Of a stretch of DNA of 64,000 bases, positions 1-10,959 are shown one piece after another (positions within the stretch are counted from its first letter, which is position 1; every line of letters starts with the position of its first letter). Under the pieces are notes generated by a model. The model saw only the letters and a program-made list of their open reading frames with translations, was not told where the DNA came from and did not search any database. The position numbers were made by a program, and so were the translations under genes. The DNA comes from Armillaria gallica. Its lineage: Eukaryota; Basidiomycota; Agaricomycetes; Agaricales; Physalacriaceae. The stretch covers positions 4,154,001-4,218,000 of the forward strand of contig JBANDB010000001.1 of the NCBI GenBank assembly GCA_037576215.1. Reading direction: 5' to 3'.

Positions 1-472
1 AAATATGCTGATGGTGGCATTCTATCGATATTCGAAGAAGCCGTCTGGGCAACCCTTCCCGAGGATACGTCCAAACGTACCGTGCATCCTTTCAATCAAT
101 ATCACGCTACATATAAAGAATTTACATACGACTCGTAGGAAGCAAGTCCTTCCTTGTACGTATTTCCAACAGGCCCAGAAAAGCGATGCATTGAAAAGCA
201 TTCTCTCAGGCCGGAACTTGGACATGAACTCTCACCGCTTCACACTCCCTATAGCAAGGTGATAAACATTACACACCTGTGGCGGTTCGCGGCATTCCAG
301 TCAGCTCACTTCTCTATGTTAAGCTTTTAAAATTCATCAACGATCCTCGGCCCAGTCGAACTTCCTAGGCGCTTCAGTATTCTGGAAGGTGTCATTCACG
401 ACATAGAACTGCAAGGATACTATGGTCAGGAGTCGAGCGATCCGCGTAGTGTGTCAGCCACTATTGCACAAT
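1..472 (+). CDS. Possible 3' end of a gene cut by the window edge
   Basis: I do not recognise this product. An open stretch from base 3 reads in a protein-like way (it begins YADGGILSIFEEAVW) up to about 133. A later open stretch ending at a TAA near 472 reads LPRRFSILEGVIHDIELQGY. The two could be terminal exons of one gene whose 5' part lies outside the window, but I could not find a convincing splice join between them. The stretch 473-907 holds no gene I can support and is probably the promoter side of the next gene. Confidence 0.2.
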
Positions 473-907
473 AAACAGGATTGCATCCAGAATACCAAAT
501 CTGAGTTTCCCCGGTGTTTCGACACGAATGAATCAAACAGCCATACATACAATCACAATCCGTGATTCTACGGAGATCTGAGATATACTTCGCCGATCTA
601 CCTTTCCCCATATGATGCTCAAATGCCTGTAATGCTTCCCGGCATGGCATACCTTCGTCTTACCACCTTCATGTCACAATTTTTTTGGATCGCTACCGTG
701 AGAACGTCCCAAGAACGGGTATTCTAAAGTTCTCTAGCGATTGCTTCCCTGAAATTCACCCGATTCAACTCAATTTAAACCTTAAAATAATGACTATCTC
801 GTGGTCATATGCACCCTGTGTATGTTCCCTGGATATTTCATGCTACAACATGGTACGTATAAAAGCCACACTTGTGGTATGTGACAAGATTTTGATTTCC
901 TCTCCCG

Positions 908-2098
908 ATGGATAACACACCCATGCAGCGCCCCACTCTTGAGAACGTACGAATCCGGTCTCCCCGTGATGCTCTGGTGGTATTCCATGGTGTGGCGCTG
1001 AATATCCTCCCTCTCATCACGCGTCGACTCGACATTGAGGAGCGGAGAGCGATTGCGGCCGGCAACGTGTACGTCTGGGAGGAGCGTGGCGTCAACACGG
1101 AGACCGTTGGACTAGGCATGGAACGATGGTATGTCGATCATCTATTTCGTTGGGAACAGATGATTTATATATTGTCCCTAGGACGGATGGGATGGGATGG
1201 GGACCAAGTCGTACGTGTTAAGTCTATTTGCTCTGGCTGTGGGTTGACGATGGTGCTGTACAGGCGTTCGTGATGTAAATATTGGCCCAGTTTCACTGCC
1301 TATGCCCGGCTGACGCTTGCCGCCTTCTAGGAATTCCTGTTCTACCACCAGAAGAACCCCGATGACGATTGCGGGCCTATCACTCAGTCTCCGCCGTGGG
1401 CACGATTAACGAGGTTTGATCAGCCTATACTCGTCTCCAAATAACCTGAACTAATACACTTACAGAAGGAATGGAGAGGCTTCCCATTTTCCGGGATATT
1501 CTGTATCATCAACATTCAGGACCTTGCCTGAAACAAGAAATCTCATCAAGCAAACGTACAGCGTTCACGTCAGCCTGCCCGCCGATCGACCTAAAGGTAT
1601 TGCACGGAAGTGGCATCTCAGTGAGTCATTGTTTTATGCTTCCTTATTTGTTTTAGCTCAATACACACAATAGCCGCCTATTTCAGCCAAGACACGCTCG
1701 AATCTCTTCGGACTGTGGAATCTATCCAAGGAATCGGAACCATGCTACCGCCCGAAGGATGGTTTCGAAGCGCCAGGACAACTAAAACGTCCCGTCGCGA
1801 CAGCCCAAAATCCTTGACGTGCTCTCCACCATCATCCCACAATCTAACTCGCCCATACCCGTCTGGTTCAAACTACCGGAAAGATGCGCCCTCATCACAC
1901 ACACACGGCACTCCGTCGTCGGATTCGGAGATCAGCACTGACGCCTTATTACAGTACAACGGAACTCCATCGCCATCGTCGCCTAATTATCCTCAGAAGA
2001 CCATGCTCGTCCCCCTAGAGCGCTTGCAAAGCGCATTCGGCCCTCGCCGCAACCCAGTAGATGAGCAGCTACTGAACCTATTTTCAAAACGGTGTTAG
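908..2098 (+). CDS. WOPR-domain (Gti1/Pac2 family) transcription factor
   Basis: Fungal-specific DNA-binding regulator of the Wor1/Gti1/Pac2/Ryp1 family, which controls morphogenesis, nutrient or dimorphic switches. The first ATG opens directly into the WOPR domain: RPTLENVRIRSPRDALVVF, then ERRAIAAGNVYVWEE, then after splicing ERWTDGMGWGPSRVRDEF. The second WOPR half reads LIKQTYSVHV, ADRPKGIARKWHLTAYFSQ. The tail after about residue 200 is Ser/Pro/Thr-rich and low in complexity, usual for the family. Proposed introns are 1129-1181, 1211-1263, 1275-1330, 1414-1465 and 1621-1673; all are GT-AG and keep frame. Exon 3 is only 11 bases (1264-1274). The frame is intact to TAG at 2098. The family is well supported; the biological role is not inferable from sequence. 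Confidence 0.88.
1264..1274 (+). other. 11-base microexon of the WOPR gene
   Basis: Placed between introns 1211-1263 (gtacgtg...tacag) and 1275-1330 (gtaaat...ttctag). The exon upstream ends in phase 1 (agt c). Adding gcgttcgtgat gives S-R-V-R-D, and the next exon starts E-F-L-F-Y. The result GPSRVRDEFLFY matches the conserved core of basidiomycete WOPR proteins. Without the microexon the two halves cannot be joined in frame. Confidence 0.75.
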
Positions 2099-2599
2099 AC
2101 GTTTAAACAGCACCACGGACACAGTTCACAGATTTTTGTACGATATCAATGTAGCGAAGGAAGCAATCCCGGACTTGACAATTTGGCTCTAGACATCATT
2201 ATCTGTAACATACATACTATCTTCATTCTCGTTGCTGTCGATCTGCTTTCCAATAAAATATCGTATATCGTACCATGCCTATTCGAAAATGAACAGTACC
2301 CGCAAAGTACCCGTCTTAGTGAATGGTTCCTCGGCGGAAGCAAAGGGCAGCATCACCTGATAGTATGACGCATAGTCACTAGGCACGAAAAGACCACGAT
2401 CGTCGCGGACTTTGATTTCAGTCGATCGCCAGTGTATGGATCGGGATCCGAGGAAAAGGGGCAGTTGTTGGGGAGTTGATCCCGCCGCGCCTTCTTGGAA
2501 GTCGAGCAGTGGCATGCAACATGGCCGCCCGAGTCCTCGAATTGGTTTAGAACTGGCCCTCGGCATCGAAGTTTCCCATCTTGCACTTGAATCAGATCC

Positions 2600-5071
2600 A
2601 GAGGCCCCATACCCGGTATGATCCTGCATTCTTCGGATTTTGGGGTCCTCCTCATGTTGACCGGCCGACATGGACGTGGAGTGCTTACGCTCATAGGTTT
2701 GGCGCGAATCGGTGAGAAAAAAAAATGTAGACCACGCCTTTTACGTCTGATTCATACTACTCAATTAGCTTTAATTTTTTGATTGAGAGCATGAATGATC
2801 TTTGGAGCTCCTTCAACTCCCTAACAAGCCGCTGCAATCCACAGTCGAATTGCATATAGTTAGCCTCCAGGGGGCTATCCTTTGCTTCTCAAGGAACGGC
2901 GCATCAGTCACCTGGTCTACGAAAGGGCACGGCAGGCTAAGCGCTCGTCCGCGACGCCGAGATTAAGAAACTGGCAATTGATGCAGGGGTGCAGGTACTC
3001 GATGTTCTCGGGCACACTCTTTATGACCCAGAACTTGTTATGAAATCCAATGGCGGTAAAGCGACAATGTCGTCAGCCGCGTGGTGAGGCAAGCATTCAC
3101 ATTCCTAATTTTAGACATACATCGGCTAATTGAAATCATGCTAAAAGTCTACCGGAGCCAGAACGACCTTTACCCCCACCAAAGTTGATTCCGTCATTGA
3201 GTGACACATCGGTTTAACATATTCCATCGGACAAGTGTCGCGCAAGAAGTACACCTGAGCAAGGTAATAAGGGCACCCAACGTCACTTGCTACAGTAAGA
3301 AGTCTAGGGGAAGGGTTGATTTAGAATGGTGTTGTATACTCACAGTTTTCAGAGTCAATGGCAGGTCCCAGGAAGATGGCTGAGATTCCGACGCTTGACG
3401 AACTCGGTCTGCCTGAAGCTACAGCCTCTGTTCACCGCGGAGAAAACGAGGCGCTGCGCCGATTGGAGGTATCTTGAGAAGATCCAAAAAGTAGCGAGGT
3501 TTTCGAAACCGACGACAAGCCTCGCAGAATTCAATCCTCCTGAAACAACCGTCCTCTCTCCGTATCTCAACTTTGGGTGTTTAGGTGTTAATGAGTTCCT
3601 ATGACGCATCAGATACACAATTACGAGAGAAAAGAACATCAAGGTCAAGAGGGAAGAAACGAAGTGCGAGTCCGTGCTTGTCGCGACAGATCGAACCGCT
3701 CGTTTGAAATAAAACATCATTCCTCAAGAACCGGAAAATCAGAAGGTCAGCTGGCGTTCAGAGAGATGTCCTGCGCAGCAGAGTATGCACAGGGATTGAC
3801 GTTCTACCAAATTCGAAGGAATTCCGTCTACCGGTAATCATCTTCTCGACGCCACATCAAGAGAAACAAGCCTCACCGCTTCATCTAGATTTATTGATTG
3901 GAGTCTTCATGTATTTCGTATATCGTTTCTGTAAGTTGCAGGGTTTAACATTGTTCCCGATACCCGAAGAACAAAAAGGCTGACGGACAGACGATCGAAC
4001 CGGGATGAGGACTCCGAAGATAGATTACAGGCTTGAGTTTGTTCGTTTCATTTACTGAATTACGATTGTATGAATCAGAAAGAGGACGTGCAAGGTTCCC
4101 TTGGAACGACGCAATCATGCGACAGGAGGGTTGAATCCATTCGCCCGACACTCCGTGGAAGTTACAATGTGTTTCCCGTATTTTCTTGCCGAGACCCTGC
4201 GATAACCTGGATCATGTCAATGATGTTTCATTACTCGAGGCCAATGTTGCATCTCATGGGAGCGCGAGGCTGACGCATTTGGCGGCAGTATCAGGTTTAA
4301 TTCAGGACTGATCTCCCTCGCAGAAACGGAGCTGATGCGAAAGCAAAGTACTTGATTGATTAGGATCCTGGTGCCAACCCTGGTAATTGGATGTGTGAGC
4401 GAAATGATTAGCATGTGTTTGCGTCGAACTGACCTGACGTCCCGCTACGCAGGGTTGTCCGCCTTGCAGGTTCTAGCCTATTGAACGTGGTAATTTTAGG
4501 TACTAATAGGGATTTTAGATCGCGTTTACAGCGTTACAGTGTTCCCAGGCCAGAGCGACAAGAGCGAGCTGTCAAATTCTACCCGGAGCTGGCGCAGTTC
4601 CCCAACAAAGTAAGTCACATTTCAAACAATCACGACTGAACTGCTGACCAATGTCAAGTATATTTATTCCCCCCATCTCGCTCCCCCAGATATTCAAAAG
4701 AAAGAAGACAGGCCGGGCCGGTGAGTATACCCTGCCCCAATTTTGGATCCTGAGCTGGAGAAGAAACAGTGTATGATCAGAATCAAGACTCCATATGCTC
4801 AAGGGTTTCATGGAACAAACCACGAAATCCCTGACGGATCCGCGGATGATATTCTGCGAGGGCAGCTACAAGGAAGCGCTCGGGCAAGTGGATTAGGCAG
4901 ACTCTCGCCGCCGGTTCCACGTTGAAGCGGAAACAGGCCGGCGGTGGCGATAAGGCATCGACGCGCAGAAGAACACAAAAGAAAGACACAACAAATATTG
5001 ACCCTTACTTCACTGCGAAGGAGAAGAAGCAAGCCTGGCTCACGCCGGCGGCTGGCTGTTACCTTTTGTAG
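2600..5071 (+). pseudogene. Degenerate 6-4 photolyase / animal-type cryptochrome gene
   Basis: Blocks in the correct order match the cryptochrome/6-4 photolyase family, flavin enzymes that repair UV photoproducts or sense blue light. TWTWSAYAHRFGANR is spliced to FNFLIESMNDL (intron 2713-2769). Then follow HLVYER, RDAEIKKLAIDAGVQVLD with VLGHTLYDPELVMKSNGGK, LPEPERPLPPPKLIPSL, MAEIPTLDELGLPE with GENEALRRLE, KPTTSLAEFNPPETTVLSPY with NFGCL, FREM.CAAEYAQG, NPGNWM, and FYPELAQFPNKYIYSPHLA with a Lys-rich tail. Frame breaks separate HLVYER from RDAEIKK and EALRRLE from YLEKIQ, and a stop follows CNPQSNCI. The FAD-binding helical region (about 3840-4400) is hard to follow. The 5' end is not defined; the stretch 2099-2599 has no supported gene. 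Blocks this conserved with few lesions suggest recent loss, or a poorly assembled gene. Confidence 0.75.
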
Positions 5072-5171
5072 ATGTTTATGTAAGATTTGTAACGCGGTGA
5101 CCTGTGACGTCCATTCTCACCGGCCTTGGACCGGACTTCGATGATTTTCCACGGTCCCACTACCAACAACG

Positions 5172-7127
5172 ATGCCGGAGCCTTCTGTATCAAAGCAAGC
5201 GCAGGCACTGTCGGAACCCAAGGCTCGCGGTGCTAATCGCTCGACAAAAGTAGCAGGTAGGTAATATGAATTCAGCGTGGCGACGGCGCTGAATTCATAT
5301 TCTAGGAAAGCTTAAAGTATTGCCGGAACAGCCTGAACCTATCGTTACCGATGGACCTGTATTGCCAAAGGCGGAGGAGAGCGTTGGCACCACTGGGGAT
5401 AGCGACGAAGGTGATATCGAGTCGGATTCGAGCGAACCGGGAGAAGTAGAGGTGCGTCCGTGTCCTTCGTGCTCGCAGGCTGTTCCAACGGCGATTATAG
5501 GTGTACAACCAGATATCTCTCATTCCTGCAGGTACTGCACGACGGGATGCCCTACGACTGACGAAGAAGAAAGCTAAATCGCTTCCGCGAGTCACTGCTT
5601 ACGCGACGGCAAAGTGCTTCATTATATGCCCCATTTCAAACATATCTTGACGCTCATCTCGTCTAGCTCTTACCGCATGGGAGACCTTATGAAATTTCTA
5701 AACGCCCGCAAAGCTGCCTACCACACGGATGCAAAGCTGATTGATGAAGTTATTTACACACCTTACCTGTACCAGCCGGCTCAATCTACCGATACCCGAC
5801 AGTCCACAGCTAGGGCTCAGGCGCTTCCAGAAGGTGATCTTCTTGGGATACCCGAGTTGCGGCCAGACGATGAACAGCCCACAAAACCGAAGAAGAGAAA
5901 GTTTGACGCGACATCCGCGGAGGCTGAGATCTTCCTCTTCGAGTATGGGACAGTCGTTATTTGGGGTATGACAGAAGCTCAAGAAAAACGTTTCTTGTCT
6001 TCATTGTGAGCGTGAGCACCATTAAAACACATAACCGTTGACTCGACACGCAGGAAACGGTTTGAGATCGAAAAACTAGGTGTGTATGGGTGACCTTCAC
6101 AATTTCCATATCTAATGCACCCGTTAGCACCGGAGGATGTTGAAATGGAGGACCTTAATTATTACTACGCTAACTACAGCAGGCGAGTTCCTCTTTGGCT
6201 ACAATTCATTAAGTTATTACATGTTTTGCATCCTGTAGAATCTATAATGATGTGATTACCCTCCGCAAGGGTTCAAGCTATATGTGAGGCCGATCGTTCT
6301 TTGCCTTCTGAGCGTTTGCGTCCCTGACGCAGTATTGCCACAGGACGAAGCTATCCCTCTCCCATGCGCTATCACAGAGCGTCAAATGTTCTCTTGTAAG
6401 CGTTATCATTTCAAAACTCAGCGGCCCTTTATAAATATCTACCATTCAGTTTGAAGCGCTGATAAGCAATACTATTGAGGACACAAAGGACATCCCCGAA
6501 ATCATAAGCGAGACAGGGAAGATTGGAATGCCTCATAAGGGTATGCTTTACTTTTAGGTTTTCGCGGATGAGTTGCCCGTGCTCAATTCAGTTTTACTAG
6601 AAATCATGCAGAACATTGGTCAGCTGTTTTTACTGCGCACTAACATCAACTCTGTTGGTTCCGTTTTGGATTCTCCGGTGCGTTCTATTCTGAATCCCCA
6701 GTTGCATGGCCTCACCAACTGTTTCAGGAAGTATTCTGGGTACGTACGTTCCCTCGGTGCCTGGCACATCCATCTCAATCGGCGCCAGAGCTTTCCCGAT
6801 CTACAGCCACTGTATGATGCCGCAAGAAGTTATCTAGAGATACCACAGCGTGTTATTTTATTGAATTCCAGGGTCGAGGTGGGTTGTGCTTCCTTCGCAC
6901 TCCCACAAACCGTTGATGGTTTCTCCTCCGGTAGGTACTCCAAGACATGCTCCAGCTGCTTAAAGAGTCCGTATCAAGTCGACACGCTGAACGTCTTGAA
7001 CAAGTTGTCATCGTCTTAATTGCCATTGAAATCGGTACTTACGTTTGCCCCCTTGAAATGAACAGCTTACCTTATGATTTGTGCAGTACTTGGCATTGTG
7101 ACGATCCTCGTGGATTTGATCCTGTGA
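5172..7127 (+). CDS. RMD1/DUF155 family protein (sporulation protein RMD1-like)
   Basis: Member of the RMD1/RMD8/RMND1 family: membrane-linked proteins needed for meiotic nuclear division in yeast, with mitochondrial relatives. The Ser/Glu/Asp-rich N-terminus is followed by the family core: RVTAYATANSYRMGDLMKFL, EIFLFEYGTVVIWGMTEAQE, EKLAPEDVEMEDLNYYY, RIYNDVITLR, LSLSHALSQSVK, NTIEDTKDIPEI, IMQNIGQLFLLRTNINSVG, LEIPQRVILLNSRVEVL and SSRHAERLEQVVIVLIAIEI, ending in a hydrophobic segment VLGIVTILVDLIL. All exons join in frame through about a dozen short introns. The start was chosen as the first ATG giving MPEPSVSKQAQALSEP. Two introns are odd: the first (5257-5305) is a perfect hairpin, and one (6183-6238) has a GC donor. 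Convergent with Sec5. Confidence 0.9.
5263..5301. repeat. Perfect 15-bp inverted repeat filling an RMD1 intron
   Basis: AATATGAATTCAGCG (5263-5277) and its exact reverse complement (5287-5301) enclose a 9-base loop, tggcgacgg. The hairpin takes up 39 of the 49 bases of the intron 5257-5305 (gtaggt...ctag), leaving only donor and acceptor outside the stem. Confidence 0.9.
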
Positions 7128-7402
7128 TTAAGCCAGGGCTATAGCTAACTGCCCTACTTGGGTTTCCCCACAGCCGTGCCTCTCGGTTTTGCGCAGCGGT
7201 CACACCCCTAACGAAGCCTTCTATGAGCATATGGTATTACTCCGATTGTCATACTCCACGACATATTCGCGGATAATTTTTCATATTATCCTTTTATTCA
7301 GGTGTTTCTAAATGTATTTACAAAATGCGGTACAAACTTAGATGATATCCTATGAATAATTTACAGCTACAATTTAATCAACGCATCCTGCGCACAACGC
7401 TA

Positions 7403-10400
7403 TTACCGAGCACTTCGAGCCGCATCTCGCTCCCTAGGCGGCCTAGCATGCGAGGCAGACCCCGCAGACCTGTTCGTCGTCTTTCTGAAGCAAAGGAACT
7501 CAATACCAGTTGCCCGACGCGCATCTGCCAGAGTCTTCTTTACACGGTCCAGATTGGTCTGCAAATTCTCATCCCCCGGACGTCGAGCGTAAGCATGAGA
7601 TATGTTGTTGTACAGCTCTGATAACGCCGCATCCGCAGAGTCTGTCACGTACTTGAGTAACGTTTGGTGCATATACTCAATCTCGAGAGTGGCCTTTGGA
7701 CGGAATTCAGTCAGAAAGGTAAGTCGGCATTAACTCAAGAAGCAAAGCGTACTCGTAGCATGCCACCCATTCCAAACCGTTTCACTTGCCGGAAGCATCG
7801 TAACGCTTCATCGGCCAGCTCGTCGACAAGGTAGTTCATGATCCGTTCCAACAGCGTTTCGGCCGTACTACTGATCTGCGCATGTACGCCAACGAGGTAC
7901 ACCATCGTCTTGTACATGTATTGTCGGATCTCTATACAATCAATGAGTCATCAACATCATTCGAAGATACATGACGGACCTGTGGGCTGAGGTGTCTCAT
8001 ACCAGTCCATACCACTGTCCAAAATGCCGCCGCGGACGAGAGTTTTCACAACGGTAGCTTTCGACTGCGCATAACTCTCAAACAGCCTCTTGTCGAGGTC
8101 TAGAACAGAGGTCATTAAAGTCTATCAACGTTCTCAGTGTCAACGCCCCAGCAAACAGAGTTACTATTTGATCTCACCTGTCGATCCTCGGTAATACTCA
8201 TTCCAAACGCGTTTTCGAGTTGCGTAATCATGCTAGGTACAATTGCTGTGGACAGATGATTGAAGTTTGACAATACTAACAGCAAGCGGATGTCCTAATT
8301 AATATAGTGCCAGTCAGTTAGACGGTGCACGTCGAGTCACAAAGTCTTACACTATTCGAAAGGTCCAACAACTCAATGGGATTGACCAGGTCCAATTCGG
8401 GGTTGGGGAACTGCCGCTTTCCGCTAGTACTAGGCATGTCGTCGGAGACGAGTTGCACCATGCCATTAAGGAACGAATACAACACATCTATAAATGTTCT
8501 TGTAATCTTCGTCACAAACGCCGCCGTGATGGGGTTCTGTTTTGTCGGCTTTGTTAGAGACACCGACGACAAATCAACGCCCCCAGCCAATTTATATGCA
8601 GCTGTGGTGACATGTCGTTGAAACACCTCCATCTGCGTAAGGTACAGGGTCGCTGAAGGATCTGAAGGACTGGTCGTCCACGTCTCCAGGTGATAGAAGA
8701 GTTGTGCATCTGTCAGGATAATCCCGCTCCGTCAAGGAAGGTTCAATTACAGCGTAAAGGACTTACCTCTCGTCCATGCGTTCACCAGTATGTCTTCGAA
8801 ACGCCATCGCGCGGTCTCCAGGAAACTCTTCAAACTCACGGTTGCTTCGGTAGATATTTCCATTGCATTGACTTCGTTTACTGTGTCTTGGATCTCACCA
8901 AGAACCTTCATAAGGTAATGAGCAGTTGATAATGAACTGGAATTGGCAGGAAGGAGAGGTGGCAGGACGTTATTTGTTCCCCCCGGAGAAGACATCACCG
9001 CCATGTCCGATAGGGTGAAGAATTCAGAAATTAAAGAAATATATAACTTGATGATATCCAAAGCCATGGTCTTGCATTGCGTGGGACTCCGTCTAGTTCC
9101 GGTTGGGGTTTGAACCTAAGATGAAACTTTGAATACATAAACACGGGAGACAGACAGGACCCCACATCACCTTCTTAAATTTACCCTCCGTAAAACCAGA
9201 CGAAAGCTTCCAAAAATTGGGAAGAGATGCCATCATCACCTCTGATAGATTTTTGGCCAGATCCATGATAGCTTGCCATACGGGTTCTCCAGCGGACTCT
9301 GCTGCGAAATGAATTAGTGTAAGCAACTAAACATGGAGACAAAATTACATACCGACAACGGCCTCGGGTTGCTTGGCTTCTAGAGCCGCTAAAGACGCCT
9401 GTAGCTGAGAAGTAATTACACTCGTTAGCGTTTCAGGACCATCTGGTGCGGTAGCAGTTTTTTCTAATGCAGCTGGTCACCCGGATTCCATCAGCGAACG
9501 AACATCTCTGCTGCTGGGAGGCAGACGCACTTTTGACCGTAACAAGAGATGCACTATACGTCTTGTTCATCTGGGCCATGATATATTTGTGTTGACTATC
9601 GAAATACGTCCAGGCCGGATCCTCGTTTGTTGGAAGATCTAAAAGTAATCTGGGGTATTGCCGTTATCCAAATGTGGAGGGAAATGAAATTAGAATGGAC
9701 TTACTCGATCGTTTTTTCATGCTCTTCAGTGCTTCGGCTCGGGTCCTGTAGTTGTAATAGTAGGACCTGTCTCATTTCCCCTATGGCCCTCTCTACGCTT
9801 GCCCAAACCTTGTCGAGAATCCGCTTCTGCTGTTGCTCCGCCAGTGCAGATGTCTGCCCATCCTTCGGAGCGCCAATTGGAAGAAGTTGGCCAGGACGGG
9901 TCTCAAGCAGATTTTTGCCCTTCTTGTAGTCTCGAATTGCGACCTCGTAACGCCCCTGGTTATTCGTTATAGTCGTGGACGATAAATAGGACAAGGCTTG
10001 GAAGTTCTGCTTACCGCCTCAGTTGACTCGATGATAAAGCTGGGGAGGTTGAAGAAAAATTTGGATCGCTCAAAAACGCCCAGTGTTGTCCGGAGTTTGT
10101 GGGCTTTGGACGCATTTTCAAGTACGGGGAGGAAAACCTGATTAGCCTTGACCGCAGCCTCTATATATAATTGCATGTCAGTGATTACAGTATCACAGCG
10201 AGATCGGACATTGCTGACGCTTTAGCTGATCCCGAAGCGGCTTCGAGGCATACTCCGTAGACTCGTCCAATAGACCTTCCTTCATTTCAGCATACAAAGC
10301 TGTGTGTTGGATTAATGACAAATTCTCCGTCACGGAATGGGCATACCGTCGGTCGAAGCTTTCACTGCCACAAACCGGTCAAAGTTATCCTCCACGAGAA

Positions 10401-10907
10401 CGCGGATAGCCTCTGAGCGAGCGTCGATAGATGCTTGAAGATGGGATATTCCAGCGGCAAGGTCCTGGTATGTCGCGTTGGGGTGTACCACCGAGAGGAA
10501 TGCCTTGGGGTCGAAGGATTTGGAACTAATCAGAACAGATGCCTCTACGAATAGTAATAAGCGATGCGTTCGGCCGCGATGTATTGCAAGTTTCTCACTG
10601 GATTCCATATCCATGTCCTGCACGCTGCAAAAGACAGTGAGCACCTAGTCTGGGCTGAATACTCGGTCGACGTACTCGACAGTCGACCCAATTCCAAGTG
10701 GGTCTCCTTCGCCATCATTGCTTCCAGTGAGCGCTCCTGCCACAGAGTCACCCAAGTCGTGGTCGACCTCTTCCCATTGCCTGTCGATTCAAATGCGGTC
10801 AGGCAGGGTAACGACAACGCGATCTAGTCATACGTGGGATTCAGGGTCGAGATCTTGTACGCCTTTAGCAGTGATGCTTCATCGATATTGAAGTTTAGTT
10901 TGGGCAT
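7403..10907 (-). CDS. SEC5: Exocyst complex component Sec5
   Basis: Subunit of the octameric exocyst that tethers secretory vesicles to the plasma membrane at sites of polarised growth. The N-terminus [25 protein letters not shown], is typical of fungal Sec5. After an intron it continues [18 protein letters not shown] and ends an acidic/linker segment. The Sec5 signature follows: [50 protein letters not shown]. The C-terminal helical part includes [57 protein letters not shown] and [17 protein letters not shown]. More than ten short introns interrupt it. The frame ends at a TAA whose last base is 7403. No lesion seen. Single-copy housekeeping gene, convergent with RMD1. Its 5' flank is part of the inverted F-box repeat. 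Confidence 0.9.
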
Positions 10908-10959
10908 AGCCAAGACGCGTACGATGTCGCTCTGACAACGACGACGACGACGCTGCGAA

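Noticed and set aside
2279..2694. Two overlapping minus-strand open frames (113 and 130 codons)
   Set aside because: No recognisable domain; the plus strand here carries the 5' blocks of the photolyase remnant, so these are probably shadows.
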